Made by a program: the position numbers and the translations under genes | Source: Gnetum montanum | Taxonomy: Eukaryota > Streptophyta > Gnetopsida > Gnetales > Gnetaceae | Reading direction: 5' to 3' | DNA: 64,000 bases | NCBI GenBank assembly: GCA_015680685.1 | Contig: MNCI01030296.1 | Coordinates: 496,439-560,438 of the forward strand | Notes under the pieces: model-generated | Databases searched by the model: none | What the model saw: the letters and a program-made list of their open reading frames with translations, nothing else | Told to the model about the DNA's origin: nothing | Shown here: one piece after another, positions 46,766-58,106 of the stretch | Layout of the letters: each line of letters opens with the position of its first letter | Numbering within the stretch: the first letter of the stretch is position 1

Positions 46766-47706
46766 TGATGAGAGCAGTTACTCTAGTGGTTACTCTAGCA
46801 ATTACTCTAATTATTAGAGTGGTTACTCTAGCAGTTACTCTAGTAGTTATTCTAATTATTAGAGTGGTTATTCTAGTGGTTGCTTTAGTAGTTATTCTAA
46901 TTATTAGAGCGATTACTCTAATTATTAGAGTAGTTACTCCAAAGTCTATAAATATAGTGCCCAGGCGCACAATTGGGAGGAAATATTTTAGTAGTTAAGT
47001 AGCAAAATTCTTGTAGTTTGTTTGAAAGTTAGAGTATTTTCCAAGTGCCTGCAGTAGGAGGTCTAAGTGTGGATGGATCTTTATTCAAGCATTGTGTACC
47101 TAAGCACACCTTGTGTATGGCAATAAAGATGAGCTCTTTGATTCATCCTTGCAGCACTTGAGATTTTTTTTCTTATGTATTTCTTTTATTTTATTTTCTT
47201 ATGCATTTATTTTATTTTATGCACTTTACATTTATGTTATTAGCACAACAATTCATTTTGATCAATTAAGCAAATCATTAAATTACACAAGCACGACCAC
47301 TTCGAGCATACTTGTAATGCTTGGTAACTTAGTAACAATTAATGTTTGGTAATCCCAACAGTGTTGCACTGGTTCAAGATGTGTATGGCAAGTGGGAATT
47401 GATGTTGGTATTAGGATTAGTTAGAACTTAGTTAATGAGTAGTTAAGTTAAATTAGTCACTTAGTTATCTCTCTCCTTCCCTACTAGCGCAGGACATAAA
47501 AACATAAAAGCTATAAAAATCATATGCCTCAAGCTTACTTAACCATATAATCATGCCATACAGGTAAGCTTAGGAAGACAATGATCAACCAACTCGTCCT
47601 TGTTCCACAAGGGTGCATAAGCACTTAGTCCTTGGAATTCAATCGGATCATGCATGAAATGCTCGTATTTGTATGGTTGAGCGTAGGGGTACCTTGCCGC
47701 TCATCA
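46766..47706 (+). repeat. Element D 3' LTR
   Basis: This 941-bp LTR pairs with 36644-37566. The TATA box CTATAAATA is at 46946-46954. AATAAA is near 47122. The minisatellite in U3 has rearranged units; R and U5 differ from the 5' copy mainly by transitions. Confidence 0.92.
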
Positions 47707-48310
47707 AATTATGTATCTTCAACATATCAACAATGGATTGAAAGTGACTCCAGTGTCTATCCTCTCAGGGTGCTCTAATTAATTAATGACAACTTGAAGA
47801 AGGCTATAAAAAATTGCTACTATAAGTTGAAACTCTTGTATCTAAATTGGTTAATCCTAGTTTTTGGCTCCTTGATACTAAAAACTAGAATTTCTTCCTC
47901 CTTCATGCTACTCATCTTCTCAATTTTTCTATCCTTTCTCCTTTGTAAAAGCAATGATTTATTTTTCTCAAAAAGCTTCATATTCTCTATGCTATGAAAG
48001 TGATGTAAGCTTGGTAGTTGTGCTTAGTCTAAGACTACAAAGGAACTCTTGTAATTTGATTTGATTAATAAAATTGCTCTACCCACTAGGAATTGAAGAG
48101 ATTTTTATGATGGATATAGACCAACTATTCTAGTAGCTGAAACACCTTAAAAAGCTCTATGTCTATTTGTTCTTTCTTTTATTTTATGCATTAAGTTTAC
48201 CTTGGGACTTTTTGCTAGTCTTTCTACCATTCTTTGATTTGCAAAATTTTTGACAGGCCTTGATTCACCCCTCCTCTTAGTGTCTTTAGCTTAGTCCAAG
48301 AAACAACAAC
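47707..48310 (+). repeat. Probable Ty1/copia LTR or leader (element F)
   Basis: This is an AT-rich region with no supported gene, ending ACAACAAC just before a copia primer site. It probably holds the LTR of F; the LTR start is not recognised and may have been removed next to element D. Confidence 0.4.
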
Positions 48311-48323
48311 TAGTATTAGAGCC
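48311..48323 (+). other. Element F primer-binding site (initiator tRNA-Met type)
   Basis: TAGTATTAGAGCC is a decayed form of the copia primer site TGGTATCAGAGC. Confidence 0.65.
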
Positions 48324-48404
48324 TTGTGAATACCTCTTGACTTAAGAATCTGTGTTGGATTTGTTTGTTTCTTGGATGGCATAGAATCAGAGCTTTTCAT
48401 CTAA

Positions 48405-48811
48405 TAGATCTCTATGTGGTTTGATGGCTCAAATTATCTTTTATGGAAGTTTAAGATGAAGGCTTATCTTTTAGCTCATCAGTTGAGAAACCAAAAATTC
48501 TGTGCATGATGCCAAAGCCATGAATGCTTTGGTTTACAACTTAGATAAAGCAATTTGTAGAAATATTATGCATCTTCAATTAGCTAAAGAAATGAGGAGC
48601 ATCTTCAAGCTATTTATGAAGGAGATGATAATGTGAAGAAGTCTAAGTTATTGTCTTTAAAAGCACATTTTAATGCTCTAAACATGGAAGATAATGAAAA
48701 TAGTAGTAATTTCTTTAGTCGGGTAGATGAAATTGTTAGGGAGATGACTATGCTTGGCAAGGCATAGTTCGATGATATAATCTGTTAGAAAGTTTTGTCC
48801 ATTTTTCCTAG
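48405..48811 (+). pseudogene. Element F (Ty1/copia) gag, left part, cut by element E
   Basis: WFDGSNYLLWKFKMKAYL near 48414-48470 is the typical N-terminal motif of copia gag. NFFSRVDEIVREMTMLGKA follows near 48707-48765, the usual middle segment. Gag is interrupted at 48811 by element E. The frame resumes in sense at 58107 (FEAKVLSIKMEKDL), as expected for the KFxxVVxxIEESKDL part of copia gag. Stops and frameshifts present. Confidence 0.8.
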
Positions 48812-49657
48812 TGATGAGTGGCAAGGTACTCCTATGCTCAACTATACAAATATGGTGTGTACACACAATTCGATCAAACTTCATAGATGGGCTAGTTGTG
48901 GCACCTAGAAAATTATGCGTTGATCGTAGTTCACTATCTTCCCACTTGGACTAGTATTTTCTTTGTCATGTATGGTTTAGTCCAAAGTGAGGTATATGAT
49001 GTGATCCCTACTACTATGCTACTCTTAAGGACAATAAGAGATAACTTAATTAAACTAATGGACAATAGGAAATAAGATTTAAGCTAGCATAAGTGCGATG
49101 AGCATCTGTCCTTAATTATCCGTATGCATCTTGGACTTCATGTACTACTTCTGGGATTACCAAGCACACATCACTCGAAGCACTACTTGATACGCTACTA
49201 GGTTACCACGTAGTTACACTTAAATGTTTGTGATTAAGGTGTACTCATTCTGCGTTAACAACAAGAATAGTAAATGATGATAAAAGAAATATTAACTAAG
49301 AAAACAACAAAAAATAATTAATAATTAAAACAATTAAAAGCTAAGTGAATGCTACAATGATGGAGTAATCTTGATCTTTATTGCTGATCATGTGCGTGTC
49401 CAAGTATGTCACACTTGAACAACGGTTCTGTACAATTACGAGCATCACATTGTAGGCATGCACTGAAAGGTAAACTGCCAAAAGAAAAAGAACTTCTAAC
49501 TACCTGATGATCTAACTACTAACTAATGATCTCGCTATGCATCTGAGTGTTGTATTTATAGGCTAACATAGGAATCACAATATCGTGTATATGATATTGT
49601 ATCTAGGCTACGATATTGTGTACCTGATATCGGGGCCTACCAAACTACGATTCATTA
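48812..49657 (-). repeat. Element E 3' LTR
   Basis: This 846-bp LTR as read on the plus strand runs from TGATGAGTGGCAAGG to CGATTCATTA. The last base pair has changed, so the minus-strand start is TA, not TG. The U3 has GATATTG/GATATCGGGG motifs and, on the minus strand, CCTATAAATACAAC as TATA. Confidence 0.88.
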
Positions 49658-49693
49658 TACCCCCACGACTGAATAAAAACTCGTCCTTGAGTC
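49658..49693 (-). other. Element E polypurine tract and conserved block
   Basis: On the minus strand, GACTCAAGGACGAG, then TTCAGTCGTGGGGGTA directly before the LTR. Same block as in A, B and D. Confidence 0.82.
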
Positions 49694-49840
49694 AAAAAAA
49701 AAATGAGGAACAAGTTCATTCGATTACAAATAGTAGATAGGTGTGGGATTATTGATTGACCATGGACTGTTTCATGTCACAGTGTGGGACAAAACAAAAG
49801 AAAATTTGGACACCAACACAAAATACAAAACTTGTGGAAC

Positions 49841-52641
49841 TCATGTGGTTCCTGGTGGTGGTGGCTCCTCCATGGACGCCTTTCCTTTGTCCTATGCTCT
49901 AGGCTTCTAAAATGGGTACCTTTAAAGAAGCATCTGAAATTTTCCTCTTCTATCCAGGGATCATGAGCTGTTCATGCTAATGTTCCAATGTTTAACAGAG
50001 TCGACACTTCCCACAGACACGACAGTTACGGGAACATTTGATTAGCCTTGACATACCATGTTGCAAATAGCTGTCGTTCCTCCTCATAGGCTCTAGCTTT
50101 GTCTTTGAGTTCCTAGTAATCTATAAGCCATTGATCCAAATTTGCTGCTACATCTTTTTAACCTTGGTAGTTGGCCTTTACCACCTCCAATTCAGAGTTT
50201 GCCACCTCTCATCTTTGCAATGTCTTGTTATGTTTTGTAAACTCTATCTCATATTTAGCATAGGTGGTAGCTACCTACTTCTTGAGCTCAGTTCTTGGGT
50301 GCCTTGCTATTAACATGGCCAAGTTGGCACATCACAAATTTGCCAACTCTATGTATTCTTTGAGATCTTGGATTTGTAGGTCCTAACTTTTTAAGTCCGC
50401 TTGATGGGCAAGGGCATAAGTATCCAAAATGGTTGGCCAATAAGTGTTTTGAGCATTGAGGGAGTTGATATGTGCCTTGGCTATTTGTAGTTCCTTCTCT
50501 ATGATTTTCTTGTACATGCCCACCTAATTGCGAAAGTGCTCTTTTAATCTTTCATGCTTCTGAGCCTCATTTTTTCATGCGCTTATTTCAATGGCTATCT
50601 TCTATCAGATGGTGCATACCTTCTCCATTGAGAGGGTTCTGTTTTCTCTGGCTAAGTGACTTATATCTTGGTTGACTTATATCTTGGTTGACTTATTCTT
50701 GAATTTTTTGAAAACTTTCTTTGAGAACGTTCTTCTGTTTTTCAATTATCATCAACTGAATATTTTCGGTAGCAAGGAGTTTATTCTCTTCTTGTAAGGC
50801 CTTGAGAGCTTTAACATGTGCATACATCTAAGGTTATGATTTTGAAGCATCCCAATCTACCTTCTCTTTTTCCATTGCTACCCTTTTATTCTCCACTAAC
50901 AATTCATTCAACTACTCTATCCTAAAGGATTAACTGATTGGCTGCAAAAAGTTGGGACGCATCTTGCCGTTCAGCTTGTAGGGCGACGAACTTTTCTTGG
51001 AGTCTCTACAACTCATCTTCTACATGTTTGGCCCTAATCTCAGCCATGATTAGCTTTCCTTTAGTGGAAATGAGGTCTAATTATGCCGTTGTGACATCTT
51101 GGAGGATGTCAAATAAGGACATCATAACTTGTCCTATTTGTAGCAAGTGATCCAAAGCATTCTCATGTTTCGTAAGAGTCATTAAGGTACTGGCCAGAAC
51201 TTGAGCACCATGTGCTCCTGTGAAATTTGCTGGTGGTACAACAAAGATGTTAAATGATTATTTGATGTGATCCACAACCACCTCTGCTACTCTAGTTGCA
51301 TCTTGGTGCTGCATGACCACCATTGTGGCACCTTCATTAGTTTCTAATTGCACTTGGAATGATGCAGCATTTACAGAGGTGGCCAGTGTGATTCTCCTTC
51401 TCCTAATTGAATTGAGACATCACCCCTTGCAGGATCAATTGATATGGTGGGCTATATAGCTTTATTTATCACCTTGAAGAGATTGGCCTCGTCTCTACTC
51501 CCCTAACTGATCGTCTCAACGATGGCCCTAAGATGGCTCATTGACGATCGATAATCTTGTAATGGTGGTGGTGGTTGCTGGTCTTGTTGGCCTATGGGCT
51601 ATGTGCTAGACCTTGCTTCTTGTTGTTGGTTAGGCCTTATGTCTGAAAGTTAGCTAGGCCCTTCCATTTGAGGTGTAGTGGGCCCAATTGGCTGTTCGTG
51701 TTTAGGCTCCAACGTCTCACCAACATCTTTTCTTAGTGGTAGTGGCTGGAGTAATTTAGCATATGAACCATTTTGATATTTTTTGAAGATATCATTAGTG
51801 TATCCCAGAATTTTAGCACACCAACATAGCTTCCTAATTAGACACAAAAAGTGCAGTGCAAACTTTCCTTTATCCGTTCTTCAAACCACCTTAATAGTTT
51901 TGTTAAATATAGATGGGGTAAATTGGCATCAACTTTGCCCATAACAATTGCACTTCTTGTTGCTACATAGGTAGAAATTATGTTTAACCTCTTTGTTGGG
52001 AAAATATGATGGGTGCTAATTTTAAAGTAAATTTTTTCTTCAAGGGTTAATTCTCCATATGTCTTATCTTCTTTGCCATACGTCCTTTTCAACCATACTT
52101 TCTTTTCATCTGCATTAGAGTGAGTGTACAAATAATAAACTTTGGATCCTCTATTTGGAAGATTCAAAACTTTCACAATGGCCTTTGTGGAGAAATCTAC
52201 TAAAATTTCATCAATATCAATGGTGGTGCCCTCTTCTTTATTGTGCCAAAATTGATATATTTCACCTAAATAGCATTCTCCACTCTCCGAGAGGATAGGA
52301 CATAGTGGAGATCCCTTAAGTAGAACCTTGATTGGTTCAGGGGTGAATTTGGTAAAAGACCCAAAATTAAGTTCCACAATCATGGCAGAGGATGTGGGCC
52401 TTTCCCGAATGACTTGAACACATTATGGGGACAATGTGAGGTGTTGTCCTTGTTTTGGAACCCTAACCTCTCCACCTTCTACTTAGCTAGATTGTGTAGT
52501 GGCAGGAGTTTCCTAGTAGATGCTAAATGATTGTGCCTCCTGCTCTGCATGTTCTGCATGAGGTCCTTGGCCTTTGTCTCTTCTTGAGTGTTTAGTTGTA
52601 CCTTGAGAAGGTCCTCCCTGCTATCCTCTTTTAGGGGCCAT
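49841..52641 (-). pseudogene. Element E ORF3, best-preserved copy, broken
   Basis: The ATG at 52641 opens MAPKRG; the end is EEPPPPGTT-stop at 49841, a span of about 2.8 kb (about 930 codons). The N-terminal domain is open for 181 codons at 51838-52383: LLKGSPLCPILSES, KVLNLPNRGSKVYYL, KKVWLKRTYGKEDKTYGEL and KIYFKISTHHIFPTKRLN, then GKVDANLPHLYL. It loosely resembles the 'putative plant transposon protein' domain (inference from memory). A coiled-coil-like part near 50690-50850 reads ALKALQEENKLLATEN. The C-terminal tail is proline-rich. No signal peptide or membrane segment. Its upstream neighbour is an internal U3-like block at 53160. Function unknown. Confidence 0.75.
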
Positions 52642-52665
52642 TTGTAATCACACAAGGACCAATTG

Positions 52666-52759
52666 TTCGTAAGGTTATTTAAATAAATTTAGTTATCTTA
52701 TACCTTACTCANTTTCGTAAGGTTATTTAAATAAATTTAGTTATCTTATACCTTACTCA
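52666..52759. other. Duplicated 46-bp segment around a single N
   Basis: 52666-52711 and 52714-52759 are identical, beginning TTCGTAAGGTTATTTAAATA, and are separated by an N at 52712. As at 40158, this is probably an unmerged assembly overlap. Confidence 0.85.
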
Positions 52760-53159
52760 GTGCCTTTAATAAATTTCTAATTCTTTACTTAGTGTGATTC
52801 TAGAGTTAGAATTTTTTCAAGGAAGTTACCCTAAAAGTTTAATGTCGAACATGATTTATTTAGGTGACTCATATAATAACTTAGATGACTTGGGTGAAGG
52901 AAGAAAATTAGTTTGGCATGAATTTCTGATAGTACTTACCCCTATGATATCCTTCAAGTGATAGAAGATTTTCAAAAAATTTTGTGCAAGTTCTATGGTA
53001 CCCCTCCACCATGACTAAGTTGAACACTCTAGGTTCAATTAGGTTCAATCAGGAAAGAAATCTGAGCGTTGAAGAGCGAAATATTAAAAGTTGAATTTAG
53101 ACTTGCGAAGCTTTGAAATCATGTAAGAAAATTTGAACAAATCCCCCCACGTCAACTGT

Positions 53160-53320
53160 TGAAAATGATGTGTGTAGTGCATGGGGATCCCCTATATATA
53201 CTTTTTATGGATGTGATATTATGTACGCGATAGTGTGTACTCAATATCAGATTGGACTCAATACCAGGTACCTGATATCTCATCCCAACCAAGATAAGGT
53301 ACTTAGTAGAATTGATGATT
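53160..53320 (-). promoter_or_regulatory. Element E internal U3-like block with TATA, upstream of ORF3
   Basis: GTACCTGATATC at 53268-53279 is identical to 49620-49631 in the U3 of the element's own LTR. GTACGCGATA and GATATTATGTAC motifs also belong to that U3 type. On the minus strand AGTATATATAGGGG (near 53189-53202) is a good TATA box facing ORF3. A donor-like GGGGTAAGTACT lies downstream near 52940. Promoter role is inferred. Confidence 0.62.
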
Positions 53321-54849
53321 GTTTGAGTTTTAGGGCCAAAATTGAAGGATTTGAGATAGATTCAAAAGGCTTGGGGTAATGGCAAGTGGGAATTAAAGCA
53401 CTGAAGGTATAGTGAACTGGAGTCATACAATGAAGTTCTTCAAAAAGGATGAGGAAAAAGGACATGTAATGGTTCTAAAGAACATTCAATTAAAATGATG
53501 ACAAAGGAAAGAATAGATTTGACAATGGAGTACTTGGAGGGTATAAAATGATGTGGTGGTGTGCAACAAGTACAAATTACAAAAGTCATGCAAGTGGATG
53601 CTTCCCAAAGTAGGTTCCAACCTATAATGCCCTTGAGTAACCACACCTTAAAATGTTTGTAGGCACTAGAAGGGTTAAATGAAACCTGCACCTGTGCAAC
53701 AAAACACACATATGTTAAGTACCATTGCAATGAGGTACAAATTCTATGCCACACAAGACACAAGTCAGAAATACTTGGACTGTGAGATGAGACGAATTGC
53801 AGAAGGGATTACAGGAATTGGGACATGAGGTAACTTACCTTGGGCATAATGAATCCTAAGTGTTATGCATGATTAAAGTACCATTAACCTTTCGATCCAA
53901 GATCAAAACCAAGTCCATACCTTTGATCAGTGACATCGCATTATTTCATCCTAATGATAGACAACCATAAGAGCATCATGACAGCAAGGTGTACGATCAC
54001 TTGGTGTTCTACCCAAGGGAGGAGTGATTTGAATTTGTTTGAGGCACATTTTTCTTGTGCTTTTCTTTTTTGCTTCATTTCTTTCTTTTTTTCTTGGATT
54101 TCTTTTTCTTTTCTTTTTCTTCTTTTGGCTAGTTTTGCACTTTGTCTTTCCCAAAGGTGATCTGGAGAAGCCACCAACCTTCAGGCATGGGTGCATGTCT
54201 TTCTAGTGGGATCCCCCAGAACAACATTGAGTTTCTTTATTGAGTGCCTTTATTACAAGTTACTCCCATTGTTCGTTAGATATACAAGGATCTTAATATA
54301 ACCAAGTTGCATGATAGCACAAACAAATGTCATCAAAGAGAATCCACAAGTCCCCTTGATGTCACACTCTAGGCATAATGAGTATAATGTTACTTTAAGT
54401 TTTGATGATGACAAGAATATCATCATATCCAGAGCAAGAACCTCTTATTAATAGAATGGGTGGGTGGATGTTGTGGGCCCACTATCTAAATAATTAATCA
54501 CTTATTACTCAATAACATAGAACAACGTCTCAACTAATTGGTTACAGGAGTATTTTATTCACAGATGAGATTACCCACAAAAAGATAAAATGACAAATTA
54601 GAAAACAAAAAATTGAAAAACAAAAAACCAACAAAAAAATTGTAAAACCAAAGAAAAGAAAAAACATTTACTAATTTTTCTTGTTAGAATAGGGGGTATC
54701 CCCCATGACTAAACCTTTAATTATGGTGAGAATTAATAAATGGAAAGTTGCATGTTAGAAATATTGGGGTTCGGTCATGTCCAAACCACTAGGTATCTTT
54801 TGGTGTAGTGGTAGGAACGTACCCAAATTGGGGTTTACACACTTGATTA
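53321..54849 (-). other. Element E spacer joining gag to the ORF3 module
   Basis: 53820-53910 and 54170-54215 match the A post-integrase spacer (6118-6210 and 6366-6400). 54350-54500 matches 6710-6890 of A. On the minus strand CCCAAGGTAAGTTACC (about 53836-53851) is a strong splice-donor match. No pol domain is seen. The CT-rich run 54040-54130 is low complexity. Confidence 0.6.
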
Positions 54850-57141
54850 AAGTAGGAATAATGGAGCAAATTATGAGATGTGGTCATGTGATAAGAAGTT
54901 GACCCACTATGGCACTCGTGACCATAAGACAGTATGGAAGGATCGATATGTTTCCTTATGTTGTTATATTCATTGGCTCACATTGTTGTTGGAGTATTAA
55001 TTGGTGGCTTGGATAAGGTAATAGGAGGTGTTGAGTTTGAAGAGGAAGGTGCATCATGGTGTTGGGCTTGAGCTAAGTTGGAGGATGTAGTGGTTTTAGA
55101 GCCATGCTATCTCTTTCTATGACCATGCCTAAAGAAAGGATGTTTCTGATGCTGTGGAGGACTCCCACTGCTGTTGACAGTAGTAGCACAAGTAATATTC
55201 ATTGGTTGGTGCTATGGTGTGAAACCTTTTGGTACAACTGGTGGTGATGTAGAGGGAGGTGAAGGAGGAGAATATTGAGAGTAAGGAGGAGTGTAAGGAA
55301 CATGAGGTGGAGATCTCGGGGGTGGGGGCATGGGTTAATGATACAAAGGAGAGTGATAATGATGAGGTGAAGTAGAGGATGTTGATCTAGTTGGAGAAAT
55401 AGGGTGTTGAACATAATAAGCACTTGGTTTCAGGTGATACGAAGGGTGTGGCCAGTTTGGAGATGGCCTCCCCCGCGATTGGGGATTTTGCCACTACAGT
55501 TGAGCACAATATTGAGGCTAGTAAGAATTTTTCCATGGATAGTACGATGAGTTGTGGAATTGCCCATAAAGTTGTGGGATAGGGATCCATCCAACCACGT
55601 ACTTCTATACGAAATCGGGATGTAACATTCTTCCCCAATGCTCATGTAGATGTAACAAGATTGGGCATTGGACTTTTGGATGATTGTATAGGCAAACATC
55701 ACATTGATACTTATGATTTGTGGTTGAGCCCCTATCCTTATTTCCTTCAATCCTTCTCTTCAATTGTTGAATGGTGTTTTATCTTGTTTCCAGGTTTGGT
55801 ATCCTCTATTTGTTTTGGACGTCAAAGTTATCTTGCATGGGACTCCCGCTAAGAATGTCTACATATTCTTCACATTTGTCATGTACCCACTTTGTCATCT
55901 TGTTGATCTTTGCCTTGATTTCATCTAGTGATTTTAATATTGGCAAAGGTGGGGATTGTTTCACCTCCTCAAGGTGAGTTGATTTCTCCCCTTCATGATT
56001 ATAGACCTCTGTTATTTCAATAGTTTGGTCCTATTAGGATTTTTTAACATTCTCCCATTTAGCGATTTCTCCTTCTTATTTTGCTACTTGCTTAATAAGC
56101 TCTTGGAATTTATGGGTTCATAGTTCATATAGTTGACTTGGGGCATACATCCCTAGGGTCTCCCTTGTTTCATTACGAAGCACATCCATGATGTGATACA
56201 TTAGCCTTTTCTCGGAGAATCCATGGCCTGGGCATTTGTTTAACAAAGAGTAATATCTTTCTAAGGCCATATCCAAGGGTTCATGTTGCCCTTTTTTTCA
56301 TTCTTGGATTTTTCTCCTCAAGGCTGATACTCTTACATAGGTTTGATATCTTTTGTTGAAGAGGTTTACCATTGTAGGCCATCGATGAATTGAATTTAGT
56401 TTTAAAGACCTGTACCACACATTTGCTTGGCCAAAAAGTGTCATAGGGAAGAGCTTAAGCTTTTGCCACCCATTCTCAATGTTGTTCCATATATAGGCAT
56501 AATAGAAGGCTTGTAAATGATGTTGTGGATCTAAATCATAGCCTCTTGAGAACTTAGGAAAGTTATTTAAATCAAGCTTGGGTAGACGGCTTTCCTTGCA
56601 ATGCCTACGAGATATCTGAATGGCCTCTATTATATGCATTCGGCTCTTAGTGGCCAGTAGGGGTTCATTGTCACTAAATATGTTATGAGTTCATGAGTTG
56701 GGACAATGTTATCTATGTTCATGTTGGCATTTCTAATTTTTCTCATGGGTTTGATTTTTATTTCTATGTTGACCCCTTAAGATATAGTCATCAGTGTTAC
56801 AAACTGATGTTAAAAGAGTAGAGGAAGAGGGAGAATTGGAAGACTTGTCATGACTTTTGTAAGTCTCCTAATCATCCCCTGATGTACTCTTGCTACCCAT
56901 TGAGAAGGTCCTAGGCCTTGTAGGCCTCCTCTTTCTAGGGGATGTCCCATCTTTACTAGAGGTGTTTGAGTTGGATGACAAAAATCCTTTGAGTATCATT
57001 GGGATGTCTATGAACATATGAAACTTCTACATAAGATTGAGTACTCCAAACTTCTTCTTCATCATAAATTTTGTTGGTTCTCCTATGAATTACCTTGGTA
57101 GATGTTGCATTATCACTGTCTTGTGAAAGAGACATTATCAT
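54850..57141 (-). pseudogene. Element E gag, broken
   Basis: The start is the ATG at 57141 or 57135 (MSLSQDSDN). The capsid-type segment is open for 113 codons at 56298-56639 (LPKLDLNNFPKF, NIENGWQKLKLFPMTL, ANVWYRSLKLN). The zinc knuckle near 55640-55700 is CDVCLYNHPKVQC, spacing C-x2-C-x3-H-x4-C. A proline/histidine-rich C-terminal region follows (55000-55440). Stops are fewer here than in A or B, but frameshifts are present. Protease does not follow. Confidence 0.8.
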
Positions 57142-57251
57142 GAATTGTGTGTGACCTAATTGAATGTAATTTCTTTTTTTGAAAGATATACTGTTAATAC
57201 CTTGTTATAACAATCTTGTATGATATAACTAACCTAGATAACTAGCACCAT

Positions 57252-57269
57252 CCTTAGCAACGACACCAA
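57252..57269 (-). other. Element E primer-binding site
   Basis: On the minus strand TTGGTGTCGTTGCTAAGG, directly after the LTR. Against TTGGCGCCGTTGCCAAGG of element D it differs by three C-to-T changes only. Confidence 0.85.
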
Positions 57270-58101
57270 TGATGAGTGGCAAGGTACCCCTATGCTCAAC
57301 CATACGAATACTAGCATGTATGCATGATTCGGTCAAACTCTGTGGATGGACTAGTTATGGCATCTAGATAGTTATGTGTTGATTACAGTTCACTATCTTC
57401 CCACTTGGACTAGTATTTACTTTATCATGTATGGTTTAGTCTAGAGTGAGGTGTATGATATGATCCCTACTACTATGCTAGTCCTAAGGACAGTAAGAGA
57501 TAACTTAATTAAACTAATGGGCAATAGGAAATAAGATCTAAGCTAGCCTAAGTGCGATAAGCATCTATCCTTAATCATCTGTATGCATCTTGGACTTCGT
57601 GTACTACTTCTGGGATTACCAAGCACACATCACTCGAAGCACTACTCAATATGCTACTGGGTTACCACGTAGTTACACTTAAATGTTCATGATTAAGGCG
57701 TACTCATTCTGCATTAACAATAGGAATAGTAAATGGTGATAAATGAAATATTAGCTAAGCAAACAACAATAAATAATCAACAATTAAAATAATTAAATGC
57801 TAAGTGAATGCTACAATGATGGAGTAATCTCGATCTTTATTGCCGATTGTGTGCATGTCCAAGTACATCATGCTCGAACAAAGTTTCCATACAATTATGA
57901 GCATCACATTGTAGGCATGCACTGAAAGCTAAACTACCAAAAGAAAAGAACTTCTAACTACCTGATGATCTAATTACTAACTAATGATCTCACTATGCAC
58001 ATGAGTGCTATATTTATAGGCTAACACAAGAATCATGATATCATATCCAGGTTGTGATATTGCATACCTGATATCAGGGCCTGGCAAACCGCGATTCATC
58101 A
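57270..58101 (-). repeat. Element E 5' LTR
   Basis: This 832-bp LTR as read on the plus strand runs from TGATGAGTGGCAAGG to CGATTCATCA. On the minus strand it begins TGATGAATCGCGG, then GATATCAGGTATG, and CCTATAAATATAGC as TATA. It is very similar to 48812-49657. Confidence 0.9.
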
Positions 58102-58106
58102 CCTAG

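Larger units (their letters stand above)
36644..47706 (+). mobile_element. Element D: Athila-like Ty3/gypsy retrotransposon, best-preserved pol
   Basis: This 11.1-kb plus-strand element has: 5' LTR (36644-37566), an intact primer site, gag, protease, RT/RNase H, integrase, spacer, ORF3 stub, polypurine tract and 3' LTR (46766-47706). The LTRs are clearly alike through TATA, R and U5. The flanking 5-mers are GATTG and AATTA, which do not match. Solo LTR S2 interrupts the gag-protease linker at 40023-40931. Pol has fewer stops than in A and B, but it is still broken. Confidence 0.9.
48812..58101 (-). mobile_element. Element E: non-autonomous Athila-like element, gag and ORF3 but no pol
   Basis: This 9.3-kb minus-strand element has both LTRs, a primer site, a polypurine tract and a perfect target duplication CCTAG (48807-48811 and 58102-58106). 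From right to left: 5' LTR, gag, a short spacer, internal U3-like block, ORF3, 3' LTR. No protease, RT, RNase H or integrase motif is seen between the gag C-terminus (about 54850) and the spacer. It would have needed enzymes in trans. It inserted into the gag of copia element F. Confidence 0.9.

Noticed and set aside
46766-46998. Open frames of repeated valine/isoleucine/threonine in the D LTRs
   Set aside because: They are translations of the 12-base U3 minisatellite, present in both LTRs upstream of the TATA box.
54040-54177. Lysine-rich open frames on the minus strand
   Set aside because: Low-complexity CT-rich run inside the element E spacer; not conserved in A.
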